Part shown: piece after piece, positions 45,026-52,527 of the stretch
Layout: each line of letters starts with the position of its first letter
Numbering within the stretch: position 1 is the stretch's first letter
NCBI GenBank assembly: GCA_017458335.1
Contig: JAFTFT010000005.1
Location: forward strand, 268,058 to 332,057
Direction of reading: 5' to 3'
Length of the DNA: 64,000 bases
Source: Oscillospiraceae bacterium
GTDB taxonomy: Bacteria; Bacillota; Clostridia; Oscillospirales; Oscillospiraceae
Translations under genes and position numbers: made by a program
Notes under the pieces: model-generated
Seen by the model: the letters and a program-made list of their open reading frames with translations, nothing else
Told to the model about the DNA's origin: nothing
The model's database searches: none

Positions 45026-45973
45026 TTACTCCTTCCCGAAGTACCTGTGTTCCGGATCCTTCCACATCGCCGTGCAGGCCGCCAGCGACAGGTACGCCTT
45101 GTCCGGCGAGTCGCTTCTTGACGTGATCGCGACCGGCACCTTCGCGCCCACGAGGATGCCGCAGCTGGTGGCACCCGCGTTCATCTGAAGCACCTTGATC
45201 AGCAGGTTCCCGCTCATGAGGTTCGGCACCACGATGCCGTCGAACTCGCCGCAGTACGGGCAGTCAAAGTTCTTCAGCCTTGCCGCTTCCTTGCTCATGA
45301 TCAGGTCGTAGGCGATGGGCCCGGCAATGTTGCAGTCGGCGATGGGCCGCATCGAATGCTCCTTCACCATGGTCTGGTCCTCCACCGTGTCGCGCATGTG
45401 GAAGCTCGGCTTCTCTACCATGGCCAGCAGGGCGATGTTCGGGTGCTCCACGTCGAAAACTCTCAGCGCCCTCACCATGTTCTTCAGCACTTCTCTGCGC
45501 CCGTCCGCCGAGGGGTTGATGAGCAACGTGACGTCCGACACGGCCAGCAGCTTCTCATAGCCCGGTATCTTCAGGAAGCAGACGTGCGTCACAAGCCGGT
45601 CGTCGCGAATCAGGTGGTTTGCCTTGTTCAGCACCGGCATCAGCAGGTCTCTTGTCGAGGTGTTGCCGCGCATCAGACAGTCTGCGTTGCCGGACTTGAT
45701 CATCTCGATGGCAAACTGCACCACATTGGTGCTGTCGTCCACCGGCTGAAGGTCATAGTTGCGGTCCTTGAGCCCGAGGCGGTCCAGCATGTCCTTAATC
45801 CGCTTGTAGTTCCCGATCAGAATCGGCTCGACAAAACCGTCGGCCTCGGCCTCGAACAGGCCTTTCAGGATCGATTCGGAATCCGCGCCGGCCAGCGCGA
45901 CGCGCATGCGCTTCTCTCCGGCACGGGCTTTGCTGACGATGGACTCAAATTCTTTTGCATATTCAATGCTCAC
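45026..45973 (-). CDS. ptb: Phosphate acetyl/butyryltransferase family enzyme
   Basis: A 315-residue phosphotransacylase that exchanges CoA and phosphate on acetyl- or butyryl groups. Family patterns include DCLMRGNTSTRDLLMPVLNK near 98-117, LLAVSDVTLLINPSADGRRE, GPIAYDLIMSKEAA and IVVPNLMSGNLLIKVL near 250. Length is between Ptb (about 300) and Pta (about 330). A CPYCGEFDG segment near 237 adds two cysteines. No kinase gene is adjacent, so the paired acetate or butyrate kinase must lie elsewhere. The chain-length preference cannot be decided from sequence reading. Confidence 0.85.
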   Translation of the reverse strand: MSIEYAKEFESIVSKARAGEKRMRVALAGADSESILKGLFEAEADGFVEPILIGNYKRIKDMLDRLGLKDRNYDLQPVDDSTNVVQFAIEMIKSGNADCLMRGNTSTRDLLMPVLNKANHLIRDDRLVTHVCFLKIPGYEKLLAVSDVTLLINPSADGRREVLKNMVRALRVFDVEHPNIALLAMVEKPSFHMRDTVEDQTMVKEHSMRPIADCNIAGPIAYDLIMSKEAARLKNFDCPYCGEFDGIVVPNLMSGNLLIKVLQMNAGATSCGILVGAKVPVAITSRSDSPDKAYLSLAACTAMWKDPEHRYFGKE

Positions 45974-46070
45974 GGTGAGGTCCCTCCTGACAGAATAGTA
46001 TGAATGGTATTCTTGATTTCATATAATGGTATATTTGACTTCATCATAAACCGAAAATTCTCTGCTTACC

Positions 46071-46100
46071 ATTGTATCACAGAACCCGTCCCCGTGACAA
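46071..46100 (-). promoter_or_regulatory. Promoter of the phosphotransacylase operon
   Basis: On the minus strand TTGTCA (46095-46100) and TACAAT (46071-46076) are 18 bases apart, about 100 bases upstream of the start. Confidence 0.55.
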
Positions 46101-46120
46101 CTACTTCTGTAATTATTTAA

Positions 46121-46227
46121 ATCCCCCGCCGGATGAGCGCCCGCATGTGCGAAGCTATACAGAGTAGGCGCCATGCAAGCGAGCAACCATGTGAAACATG
46201 GCTCTTGGCGAGTCGTAGGCGGGGGGT
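46121..46227. repeat. Expanded palindromic element, copy A
   Basis: Outer arms ATCCCCCGCC (46121) and GGCGGGGGGT (46218) enclose about 87 bases, including a 49-base core (46167-46215) that recurs at 52157-52205. The core contains a hairpin CCATGT GAA ACATGG. Confidence 0.82.
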
Positions 46228-46232
46228 GAGCT

Positions 46233-47564
46233 TTACTTGCTGTGCCGCTTTCGGAACCACTTTCTGATCTTCAGCGGTTCGTACATCTCCGTCAGCATGT
46301 GCAGCGCCCGCATCGCGTCCTGCTCCGGCTGCGTGTGCTTCTCGAGGCGGATCTCGACAGGGGAGAGGCTGTCGTCCTCTTCCCGAAGCCGCTGCATCAG
46401 GCGCTTCTCGGCCTGCTCCATCGTGGCCGTGTGGGCATAGATGTAGAGCCCGTTGATCCCCGGCGCGCCCGCCTGCGGCCGGATCACCGCCCGAAGCCGC
46501 CCTTTCGGCAGCACATGGCTCAGGTGGTGCTCGGTCTCCGTGAGCTTCCCGGCCTCGTCGATGACCTTGAGGTAGACCACTTCCTCCGGCACAAACACCT
46601 CGCCCTCGAGATAGTCGCGGTAGGGCGAGCGGCGCATCCGGTCGAAGACGGTTTTCTCCGGCGGCCGTGTCTCTCCCAGGTGGAAGATGCAGGTCTTGTT
46701 GTTGTGAATCGTATAGACAAAGCAGCTGATTCCGAGCTCCCGCAGCCGCCCGGTCACCCGCGCGGTGTCCTGCGGGTCCAGAGTTTCCGCCTCAACAAAG
46801 ACGTTCTGCTCCGCGTCGTACAGGGCCGCCCCGTCCATCACGATCAGCGGCACGTTCAGCTTCGTATGCTGCATCTGCATGACGAAGAAGGCCGGCGCGT
46901 GCTCGGACATGAGGCAGATCTTTGCCCCATCGGCGTAGAGATAGTTCAGGCGGAACATCGCAGCCGCCGGAATCTGCGAGAAGCGGTCCGGCGCCAGGTC
47001 CGTCGTCCGCAGGAAGAAGACCAGGTTCCGCTGCTTGTCACGGGGCAGGCGGAACACGTTCACCCCGATGGCCACGAAGGTTCCGATGAACACCCCAAGG
47101 ATCCTGAGGCCCGCCTGCTGCAGCGGCTCCTCGATCTCCGGGAACGAGATGACCACGCAGAGGAACACGATGGCGGCGAGGCTCGCGGTGTCGGGCTTGC
47201 CGATCAGCACTGCCGTATACAGCGACACCAGCACCCCCAGCGCCATTCTCGCGTAAATGAGCGGCATCGACCGCCCCATCTGCGGGAAGATCAGCAGCAT
47301 CAGCAGAAACCCCAGGCCCCAGAAGGCCCCGATCATCGTTCCGGCCAGCCGGTTGAGGGCAAACTGCCCGCTGTCGCGGACGTAAGGCTGCATGCAGATG
47401 ATCGCCGTGATCATCGCTTCCGTCGGCATGTCGCTTCCGCTGTATCCCCGCAGATAATAGATCATCAGACAGAGAAATACCGCGATCGATGTTTTCAGGA
47501 TGCGCTGCCCGACGCGGGGAATGGGCCGGTGGTCCGGCTTGTCGTAAATGGTTTCCTGATTCAT
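46233..47564 (-). CDS. FUSC/aromatic-acid-exporter-like membrane protein with C-terminal HAD-like domain
   Basis: A 443-residue protein (455 if ATG at 47600 is used). Residues about 20-170 contain five to six membrane helices of the FUSC/ArAE_1 type (IAVFLCLMIYYLRGY, AITAIICMQPYVRD, NRLAGTMIGAFWGLG). After FRLPRDKQRN the soluble part resembles a Cof-type HAD fold (FLRTTDLAP, LNYLYADGAKICLMS, PLIVMDGAALYD) but the DxDxT nucleophile motif reads TTDLA, so phosphatase activity is doubtful. The C-terminal 60 residues are charged and helical. The role is probably membrane export with a sensory domain (inference). Confidence 0.78.
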   Translation of the reverse strand: MNQETIYDKPDHRPIPRVGQRILKTSIAVFLCLMIYYLRGYSGSDMPTEAMITAIICMQPYVRDSGQFALNRLAGTMIGAFWGLGFLLMLLIFPQMGRSMPLIYARMALGVLVSLYTAVLIGKPDTASLAAIVFLCVVISFPEIEEPLQQAGLRILGVFIGTFVAIGVNVFRLPRDKQRNLVFFLRTTDLAPDRFSQIPAAAMFRLNYLYADGAKICLMSEHAPAFFVMQMQHTKLNVPLIVMDGAALYDAEQNVFVEAETLDPQDTARVTGRLRELGISCFVYTIHNNKTCIFHLGETRPPEKTVFDRMRRSPYRDYLEGEVFVPEEVVYLKVIDEAGKLTETEHHLSHVLPKGRLRAVIRPQAGAPGINGLYIYAHTATMEQAEKRLMQRLREEDDSLSPVEIRLEKHTQPEQDAMRALHMLTEMYEPLKIRKWFRKRHSK

Positions 47565-47878
47565 GCTGCTCCTCTGCTTAAGCTCCGTTACGTTCCGCAT
47601 TCTTCCTTCTTAACGCTAGCCTAACATATCCCATTCGGATTTTCAACCGGAAGGAGAAAACTGCAGGTGAAAAGTAATATTTTTCTCCCCGCCGCATTCC
47701 TTCGCTTATCGAAGAAGAGCCCAGCGAAGCGGGTCTTCTTCGAAGAGGCGGAGCAGCGTAGCGAGTGAGCTTTCATGACGCTTCATGGAAGCGAATGATA
47801 CGAAGCTTGTGACGACGACGGCGGCCCTTACCTTTATTTTCCCACCCGCCGTAGGCGGGTGGGAAAATAAAAAAATTG
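47565..47878. repeat. Gene-free stretch with complex hairpins before the tRNA genes
   Basis: No gene is seen. A hairpin GAAGAAGAGCCC / GGGTCTTCTTC (47711-47741) sits in repetitive GAAGCGAA-type DNA, and a perfect palindrome with arms TATTTTCCCACCCGCC and GGCGGGTGGGAAAATA (47835-47869) abuts the tRNA promoter. Confidence 0.7.
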
Positions 47879-47907
47879 TTGACAAGCGGTTGAATTTCTG
47901 CTAATAT
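47879..47907 (+). promoter_or_regulatory. Promoter of the tRNA genes
   Basis: TTGACA at 47879 and TAATAT at 47902 with 17-base spacing, 17 bases before the tRNA-Met gene. Confidence 0.8.
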
Positions 47908-47924
47908 ACACTTCGCTATCCGAT

Positions 47925-48001
47925 GGCGGCATAGCTCAGTTGGCTAGAGCATGCGGTTCATACCCGCAGTGTCCCCGGTTCGAATCCAGGTGCCGCTACC
48001 A
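47925..48001 (+). tRNA. tRNA-Met (CAT)
   Basis: A 77-base cloverleaf with encoded CCA. Acceptor GGCGGCA / TGCCGCT, D-arm AGCTCAGTTGGCTAGAGC, anticodon arm TGCGG TTCATAC CCGCA with anticodon CAT, and T-arm with GGTTCGAATCC. The A1-type initiator features are absent, so an elongator Met is likely; a lysidine-modified Ile tRNA cannot be fully excluded by eye. One T-stem pair appears mismatched. Confidence 0.9.
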
Positions 48002-48005
48002 TATG

Positions 48006-48030
48006 GGCGCAGCCAATCCTGCGCCTTTTT
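48006..48030 (+). terminator. Terminator between the tRNA genes
   Basis: GGCGCAG CCAATC CTGCGCC followed by TTTTT, directly after tRNA-Met. Partial read-through or a separate promoter would be needed for tRNA-Glu. Confidence 0.85.
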
Positions 48031-48033
48031 GAT

Positions 48034-48108
48034 GGCCCGTTGGTCAAGTGGTTAAGACACCGCCCTTTCACGGCGGTAACATGGGTTCAAATCCCGTACG
48101 GGTCACCA
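48034..48108 (+). tRNA. tRNA-Glu (TTC)
   Basis: A 75-base cloverleaf with encoded CCA. Acceptor GGCCCGT / ACGGGTC, anticodon arm CCGCC CTTTCAC GGCGG with anticodon TTC, and T-arm GGGTTCAAATCCC. Confidence 0.95.
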
Positions 48109-48109
48109 G

Positions 48110-48147
48110 AAAAAGAGTCTTGAAATTTTTGTTCAAGGCTCTTTTTC
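48110..48147 (+). terminator. Terminator after tRNA-Glu
   Basis: AAAAAGAGTCTTGAA and TTCAAGGCTCTTTTT form a long stem with a T run at the end. Confidence 0.9.
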
Positions 48148-48178
48148 CTATTTGTTCCGGAAAAGCGAATGGAAGATG

Positions 48179-48207
48179 TTGACAAAATAGGATTTATCCC
48201 ATATGCT
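48179..48207 (+). promoter_or_regulatory. Promoter of the XRE regulator gene
   Basis: TTGACA at 48179 and TATGCT at 48202 with 17-base spacing. Confidence 0.65.
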
Positions 48208-48238
48208 AAAGAGTACCTGAGCAGAAAGGATATTTGAG

Positions 48239-48523
48239 ATGACGAAGTTTAACGATTATTTGAATGAGCAGCTGAAAGATCCTTCGTTTAAGAAGGAGTG
48301 GGATGCGTTGGAGCCTGAGTTCTCCATTATGCAGGCTATGATTGATGCTCGAAGAACCAGCGGATTAACACAGAAGCAACTCTCCGAGCGTACCGGTATT
48401 GCTCAGGCTGACATCAGTAAACTGGAGAGCGGCAATGCGAATCCTTCGCTGAAAACGCTGCAGAGACTGGCGGCCGGCATGGGAATGAGGGTCAAGGTCG
48501 AGTTCCTTCCGACGGGGAATTGA
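48239..48523 (+). CDS. XRE-family helix-turn-helix protein (HigA antitoxin-like)
   Basis: A 94-residue DNA-binding protein. Residues 1-35 form a charged N-terminal extension (NDYLNEQLKDPSFKKEWDALEPEF), typical of HigA-type antitoxins, and the helix-turn-helix is GLTQKQLSERTGIAQADISKLESG near 41-64. It has its own promoter and AAAGGAT before the ATG. No toxin gene (HigB/RelE-like) is found directly upstream or downstream, so it may be an orphan antitoxin or a stand-alone regulator. GC content is lower than in neighbouring genes. Confidence 0.85.
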   Translation: MTKFNDYLNEQLKDPSFKKEWDALEPEFSIMQAMIDARRTSGLTQKQLSERTGIAQADISKLESGNANPSLKTLQRLAAGMGMRVKVEFLPTGN

Positions 48524-48620
48524 CTGTTGGATGATCGAAGCTGGCTCCCCTCCCGTCTGACATCTGACGGTGCCGTTACGCGGTCCTGTGCGTACAGTGA
48601 AAATCTTGTAAAAATCCCAC

Positions 48621-48649
48621 TTGACTTTATCACAGTGAAGGAGTAAAAT
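48621..48649 (+). promoter_or_regulatory. Promoter of the trpXYZ T-box leader
   Basis: TTGACT at 48621 and TAAAAT at 48644 with 17-base spacing; transcription would start near 48656, just before T-box stem I. Confidence 0.75.
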
Positions 48650-48679
48650 CCAAAACAACTTCATAAAGTTGTTGAAACC

Positions 48680-48949
48680 GTTGATGAAGAGTAAGTAACC
48701 GGTCTTAAGGATGTCACAGAGAGCTGCGCGGTGCTGAGAGCGCGGTACGGACTGGATCGTGTGAATGGACTTCGGAGGGCAATCGGAAGGCGGGTGGTCC
48801 CGCCCTATGTGCGACGGAGCGGCACTCCGTGAACAAAGCCACCGTATGATGGTACGGGTGAGTCGGACGCGTTTGCGTCAAGCCGGGTGGCACCGCAGGA
48901 TTTGTTTTTGATCCTGTCCCAGCATATTATATGCAGGGACGGGATTTTT
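48680..48949 (+). promoter_or_regulatory. Tryptophan T-box riboswitch with terminator
   Basis: Stem I features AGAGAGCTG and GCTGAGAG are present, with GTGAATGGA giving a TGG (Trp) specifier at 48766-48768. The T-box GGGTGGCACCGC is at 48885-48896; its TGGC can pair with a GCCA tRNA end, and bacterial tRNA-Trp has discriminator G. The terminator ATCCTGTCCC / GGGACGGGAT with a T run is at 48911-48949. Uncharged tRNA-Trp should prevent termination and switch on the transporter. Confidence 0.9.
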
Positions 48950-49135
48950 GTTTTGGAGGCTGATCGATCATGTACCTTTTACACAGACGATGGCGGCGAT
49001 GGCAGGCCGTCGAACTTGATCGCTTTTCACCCCCGGGCCCTGTTTCCCGGGACGCGGGTTTCACTTCATTGACCCTTCCGTCAAATTCAATTTCCAATCG
49101 ATATATATCATTCTATTGAAAAAGGAGCTGTCAAA

Positions 49136-50164
49136 ATGAAAAAGATTCTTTCCGTCCTGACCGTTCTCGCCCTGGTCCTCTGCCTGGGCGCCTCCGCCTT
49201 TGCCGCGGACAACGACACCGTCTTCAAGGTCGGCATCTGCAACTATGTCGACGACGCTTCCCTGAACCAGATTGTGGAGAATATTCAGAACCGGCTCGCC
49301 GCCATCGGCGAGGAGAAGGGCGTGACCTTCGAGATCAGCTATGACAACTGCAACGCCGACGCCAATGTCATGGCCCAGATCATTCAGAACTTTATCGCCG
49401 ACGATGTCGACCTGATGGTCGGCGTGGCGACCCCGGTTGCCATGAGCATGCAGGCCGCCACCGAGGATAACGGCATCCCCGTGGTCTTCGCCGCCGTCTC
49501 CGATCCGATCTCCACCGGGCTTGTCGAGAGCATGGACGAGCCGGGCGCCAACATCACCGGCACCTCTGACGGCCTCGACACGGCCGCCGTCATGAAGCTC
49601 ATCTTCGCCGCCGACCCCGATGCCGACAGCGTGGCCCTGCTCTACGACATGGGCCAGGACGCCTCCACCACCCCCATCGCCGAAGCGAAGGCCTTCCTCG
49701 ATGAGCAGAAGGTATCCTATAAGGACTATAACGGCACCACCGTCGACGAGGTCATGCTTGCCGTCGACGCCCTGATCGCCGACGGAGTCGACGCCGTCTT
49801 CACCCCGACCGACAACACCATCATGACGGCCGAGCTCTCCATCTATGAGGCCTTGGCCGAAGCCGGCATCCCGCACTACACCGGCGCCGACTCCTTCGCC
49901 CTGAACGGCGCCTTCGTGGGCTATGGTGTGGATTATGCCAATCTCGGCGTCGAGACCGCCGAAATGATCGCCAAGATCCTCCTCGAAGGGGTCAACCCCG
50001 CCGATACCCCGGTCCTGACCTTTGACAACGGCACCGCCACCGTCAACACCGAGACCTGCGAGGCCCTCGGCCTGGACTTTGACACCGTGAAAGAGGCCTT
50101 CGCCCCCCTCTGCACCCAGGTGAACGCCATCACCACCGCCGAGTCCTTCTCCGATCTCGCCTGA
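49136..50164 (+). CDS. trpX: ABC transporter substrate-binding protein, TrpX-like
   Basis: A 342-residue extracytoplasmic binding protein of the ABC_sub_bind family. Signal peptide MKKILSVLTVLALVLCLGAS then AFAA, followed by FKVGICNYVDDASLNQIVEN, DDVDLMVGVATPVAMSMQ, PVVFAAVSDPISTGLV and a VDAVFTPTDNTIMTA segment typical of the family. AAAAGGAG precedes the ATG. The upstream Trp T-box makes tryptophan, or a precursor such as indole or anthranilate, the likely ligand. No lipobox is evident, as in the other binding proteins of this window. Confidence 0.92.
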   Translation: MKKILSVLTVLALVLCLGASAFAADNDTVFKVGICNYVDDASLNQIVENIQNRLAAIGEEKGVTFEISYDNCNADANVMAQIIQNFIADDVDLMVGVATPVAMSMQAATEDNGIPVVFAAVSDPISTGLVESMDEPGANITGTSDGLDTAAVMKLIFAADPDADSVALLYDMGQDASTTPIAEAKAFLDEQKVSYKDYNGTTVDEVMLAVDALIADGVDAVFTPTDNTIMTAELSIYEALAEAGIPHYTGADSFALNGAFVGYGVDYANLGVETAEMIAKILLEGVNPADTPVLTFDNGTATVNTETCEALGLDFDTVKEAFAPLCTQVNAITTAESFSDLA

Positions 50165-50184
50165 GTCGCGCATTTTCCCGTCGG

Positions 50185-50254
50185 GTGTGACAGAGGGACG
50201 GCTCTCTTGGCCGCACAAAGTGTATGCGGCGAGAACCGTCCCCCTGTCATACAC
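50185..50254 (+). repeat. GTGTGACAG inverted-repeat element between trpX and trpY
   Basis: GTGTGACAGAGGGACGG and CCGTCCCCCTGTCATACAC with an inner GCCGC/GCGGC pairing form a long stem. A related element lies at 56444-56518. Here it also fills the usual place of a binding-protein intercistronic hairpin. Confidence 0.8.
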
Positions 50255-50267
50255 ATTTACTATTCTA

Positions 50268-50340
50268 CATTATTTTAATTCCACTTTGCACTCTGCACTT
50301 TGAACATTTATCATTTAACATTTAACATTTAACATTTCAG
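50268..50340 (+). repeat. Short A/T repeats upstream of trpY
   Basis: CATTTAA-type heptamers repeat about five times (50308-50337) after CACTTTGCACT-type repeats. Similar runs stand before nifU and before the second CapD gene. Confidence 0.7.
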
Positions 50341-50353
50341 AGGAACCTGCATC

Positions 50354-51319
50354 ATGACACTTTCCGCTGCACTCGGTCTCGGCCAGACGGCGCTGGAGCT
50401 TGGACTCATCAACTCCCTGACCGTTCTGGCCCTGTTCCTGAGCTATTCGATGCTGAACGTCTGCGACCTGTCCACGGACGGCTGCTTCACCCTCGGCGCC
50501 TGCGTCGGGGCCGTGGTCGCCATCTCCGGCCACCCCTGGCTGGCCCTCCCGGCCGCCATGGGCGCGGGCGTTGTCTCCGGCTTCGTCACAGCCCTGCTCC
50601 AGACCCGCATGGGTGTGGAGAGCCTCCTTGCCGGCATCATCGTGAACACCGGCCTCTACTCCATCAACATCGCCGTCATGGGCAATTCCTCGCTCCTGAA
50701 CATGAACAAGACCGAGACCGTCTTCACCCTCTCGAAGGCTCTCCTGAAGGGAACCGCCCTTGCCGCGCAGTATAAGCTTCTGGTGGCACTCATCGCCGTC
50801 GTGCTGGTGATCGTCTTCCTTTCGCTCTTCCTGCGCACGCGCCTCGGCCTCGCCATCCGCGCCACGGGCAACAATCCCGACATGGTGCGTTCCTCGTCGA
50901 TTAACCCCGCCTTTACCACCACCGTCGGCCTCTGCGTGGCAAACGCCTTCACCGCGCTCTCCGGCTGCCTCCTGGCCCAGTCCCAGAAGTCCGTCAACAT
51001 CGACATCGGCACCGGCATGGTGACCATCGCCCTGGCGAGCCTCCTGATCGGCGGCACCTTCATGGGCCGGGGCAGCATCCCGAAGCGCGCCGTCGGCGTG
51101 GTGCTGGGTTCGTTTATCTTCCGCCTGGTCTATGCGATCGCCCTGCGCTTTGACATGCCGGCTTCCATGCTGAAGCTGGTCTCCTCGGTGATCGTCATCA
51201 TCGCCATCTCCGGTCCCTACCTGAAGGCTCAGGTCCCCATGCTCCGCCGCCGGCTCAGCCACGGCCGGGAAGCCCGGGGAAGCGAAGAAGCCCGCGGAAC
51301 CGGGAAGGAGGTGCGCTGA
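50354..51319 (+). CDS. trpY: ABC transporter permease, TrpY-like
   Basis: A 321-residue permease with eight or nine predicted membrane segments, similar to branched-chain-amino-acid and ribose type permeases (FLSYSMLNVCDLSTDGCFTLG near 33-53, GIIVNTGLYSINIAVMG near 95). AGAGGAA lies nine bases before the ATG. It couples to trpZ, whose ATG is one base after its stop. The basic tail (RRRLSHGREARGSEEARGTG) faces the cytoplasm. Confidence 0.93.
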   Translation: MTLSAALGLGQTALELGLINSLTVLALFLSYSMLNVCDLSTDGCFTLGACVGAVVAISGHPWLALPAAMGAGVVSGFVTALLQTRMGVESLLAGIIVNTGLYSINIAVMGNSSLLNMNKTETVFTLSKALLKGTALAAQYKLLVALIAVVLVIVFLSLFLRTRLGLAIRATGNNPDMVRSSSINPAFTTTVGLCVANAFTALSGCLLAQSQKSVNIDIGTGMVTIALASLLIGGTFMGRGSIPKRAVGVVLGSFIFRLVYAIALRFDMPASMLKLVSSVIVIIAISGPYLKAQVPMLRRRLSHGREARGSEEARGTGKEVR

Positions 51320-51320
51320 C

Positions 51321-52106
51321 ATGCTGACGGTCTCCCATATCTCCAAAACCTTCAACCCCGGCACCGTGAACGAAAAGTGCGCTATCCGCGACCTCTCGCT
51401 CCACCTGGACCCGGGTGACTTCGTCACGATCATCGGCGCCAACGGGGCAGGGAAGTCCACCCTCTTCAACGCCATCGCCGGCAGCTTCTATACCGATTCC
51501 GGCAGCATCGTCCTGGACGGCCGCGACATCACCTTCCTCCCGGAGTATAAGCGGGCCAAGATCATCGGCCGCCTCTTCCAGGATCCCATGCTGGGCAGCG
51601 CCCCCGGCATGACCATCGAGGAGAACCTTGCCCTGGCCGCGGGAAGAGGCGGCTGGCTCAGCCATGTGACCCGTGCCGAAAAGGACGCCTTCCGCGACCG
51701 CCTGGCCCTGCTGGACATGGGCCTCGAGAACCGGATGAAGCAGCCCGTCGGACTGCTCTCCGGCGGCCAGCGCCAGGCCCTGACCCTCATGATGGCCACC
51801 ATGGCCGACCCGAAGCTCCTCCTTCTGGACGAGCATACCGCCGCCCTGGATCCCGGCACGGCCGAAAAGGTCCTGAAGCTCACGCGTGAGATTGTCGAAG
51901 AGGATCATCTCACCTGCCTCATGATCACCCACAACATGCAGTCCGCCCTGGATCTCGGCAACCGCACCCTCATGATGGATGCCGGAAACATCATCCTCGA
52001 CATCGCCGGGGAAGAGCGCCGCGGCCTCACCGTGGACGACCTGCTCCGCCGCTTCAAAGCCGGCGTCGGCCGCGCCCTTGACAACGACCGCATGCTGCTG
52101 TCATAA
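51321..52106 (+). CDS. trpZ: ABC transporter ATP-binding protein, TrpZ-like
   Basis: A 261-residue ATPase that powers TrpY. Walker A is GANGAGKST near 38-46, the signature LSGGQRQALTL near 146, Walker B LLLLDEHTAALDP near 166-178, and the switch histidine is in ITHNMQ. AAGGAGG lies before the ATG. Length and motif order match the family. It ends the T-box regulated operon; downstream is an expanded palindromic element. Confidence 0.95.
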   Translation: MLTVSHISKTFNPGTVNEKCAIRDLSLHLDPGDFVTIIGANGAGKSTLFNAIAGSFYTDSGSIVLDGRDITFLPEYKRAKIIGRLFQDPMLGSAPGMTIEENLALAAGRGGWLSHVTRAEKDAFRDRLALLDMGLENRMKQPVGLLSGGQRQALTLMMATMADPKLLLLDEHTAALDPGTAEKVLKLTREIVEEDHLTCLMITHNMQSALDLGNRTLMMDAGNIILDIAGEERRGLTVDDLLRRFKAGVGRALDNDRMLLS

Positions 52107-52124
52107 AATGCCTTGCATAAACCT

Positions 52125-52217
52125 GTAATCTCCCCACCGAGGCGTGAGCGCCCGCAGGCGCCATGCAAGCGAGCAACCATGCGAAGCATGGCTCTTAGCG
52201 AGTCGCGGGGAGATTAC
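52125..52217. repeat. Expanded palindromic element, copy B
   Basis: Perfect outer arms GTAATCTCCCC and GGGGAGATTAC enclose 71 bases with the 49-base core (52157-52205) shared with copy A at 46167. In the inner hairpin CCATGC GAA GCATGG the pair differs from copy A by a compensatory change. Confidence 0.85.
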
Positions 52218-52250
52218 AAGAGTACAATATGCTGCTGTCGTAAATTCTAC

Positions 52251-52278
52251 TTGTTTTTTATCGAAACTGTGCTATAAT
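52251..52278 (+). promoter_or_regulatory. Promoter of the putative antitoxin RNA
   Basis: TTGTTT at 52251 and TATAAT at 52273 with 16-base spacing; no ORF with a ribosome site follows, only a hairpin about 45 bases downstream. Confidence 0.72.
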
Positions 52279-52284
52279 AGAGTC

Positions 52285-52364
52285 GCAAAGTTGATAGAAG
52301 ATATCGATGTACATAGCTATCACCGACGAAGCCCCGGGAGGTGCGACTCCCGGGGCTTCTGCCG
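52285..52364 (+). ncRNA. Putative type I antitoxin RNA (par RNA II-like)
   Basis: A predicted transcript of about 80 bases from the promoter at 52251 to the hairpin GAAGCCCCGGGAG / CTCCCGGGGCTTC (52328-52359) with a weak T end. It contains direct repeat DRa (52298-52324), whose counterpart DRb (52472-52495) covers the ribosome site and start codon of the convergent peptide gene. RNA from this strand would therefore pair with the toxin start region: AAGATATCG and CTATCACC are identical in both repeats. Convergent transcripts with shared 3' end and start-region pairing are the hallmarks of par/Fst loci. Confidence 0.65.
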
Positions 52365-52398
52365 TTTTACGACCGGCTAACGTCGCAGGCTGGCTGCC

Positions 52399-52485
52399 TT
52401 ATTTTCCATCCAGCCATTTGCAAATATAGTGTGCGACTATACTTGCCATGATGGAAAATGCAAAGTTTATAAAGATATCGGGCAT
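52399..52485 (-). CDS. Putative type I toxin, 28-residue membrane peptide (Fst-like)
   Basis: A 28-residue ORF beginning MPDIFINFAFSIMASIVAHY and ending ICKWLDGK: one hydrophobic membrane helix followed by a short charged end, the form of small type I toxins; Fst-family peptides also often end near WLD. GGAGGTGA lies six bases before the ATG, and a TTGTTC-17-TATAAT promoter lies upstream. Its 5' region is complementary, apart from a small central gap, to the convergent RNA at 52285. No sequence match to a named toxin is claimed; the call rests on size, topology and locus layout. Confidence 0.68.
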   Translation of the reverse strand: MPDIFINFAFSIMASIVAHYICKWLDGK

Positions 52486-52527
52486 AACTATCACCTCCCT
52501 TCATAGAGAGGTATCGGCAGCGAATGT

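Noticed and set aside
47925-48001. Initiator tRNA-Met or tRNA-Ile2
   Set aside because: The G1-containing paired acceptor end and lack of the three G-C pairs in the anticodon stem argue against initiator; Ile2 needs lysidine determinants that cannot be judged by eye, so elongator Met is kept.
48239-48523. Complete HigBA toxin-antitoxin system
   Set aside because: No toxin-sized ORF with a ribosome site is present in 48150-48238 or 48524-48680.
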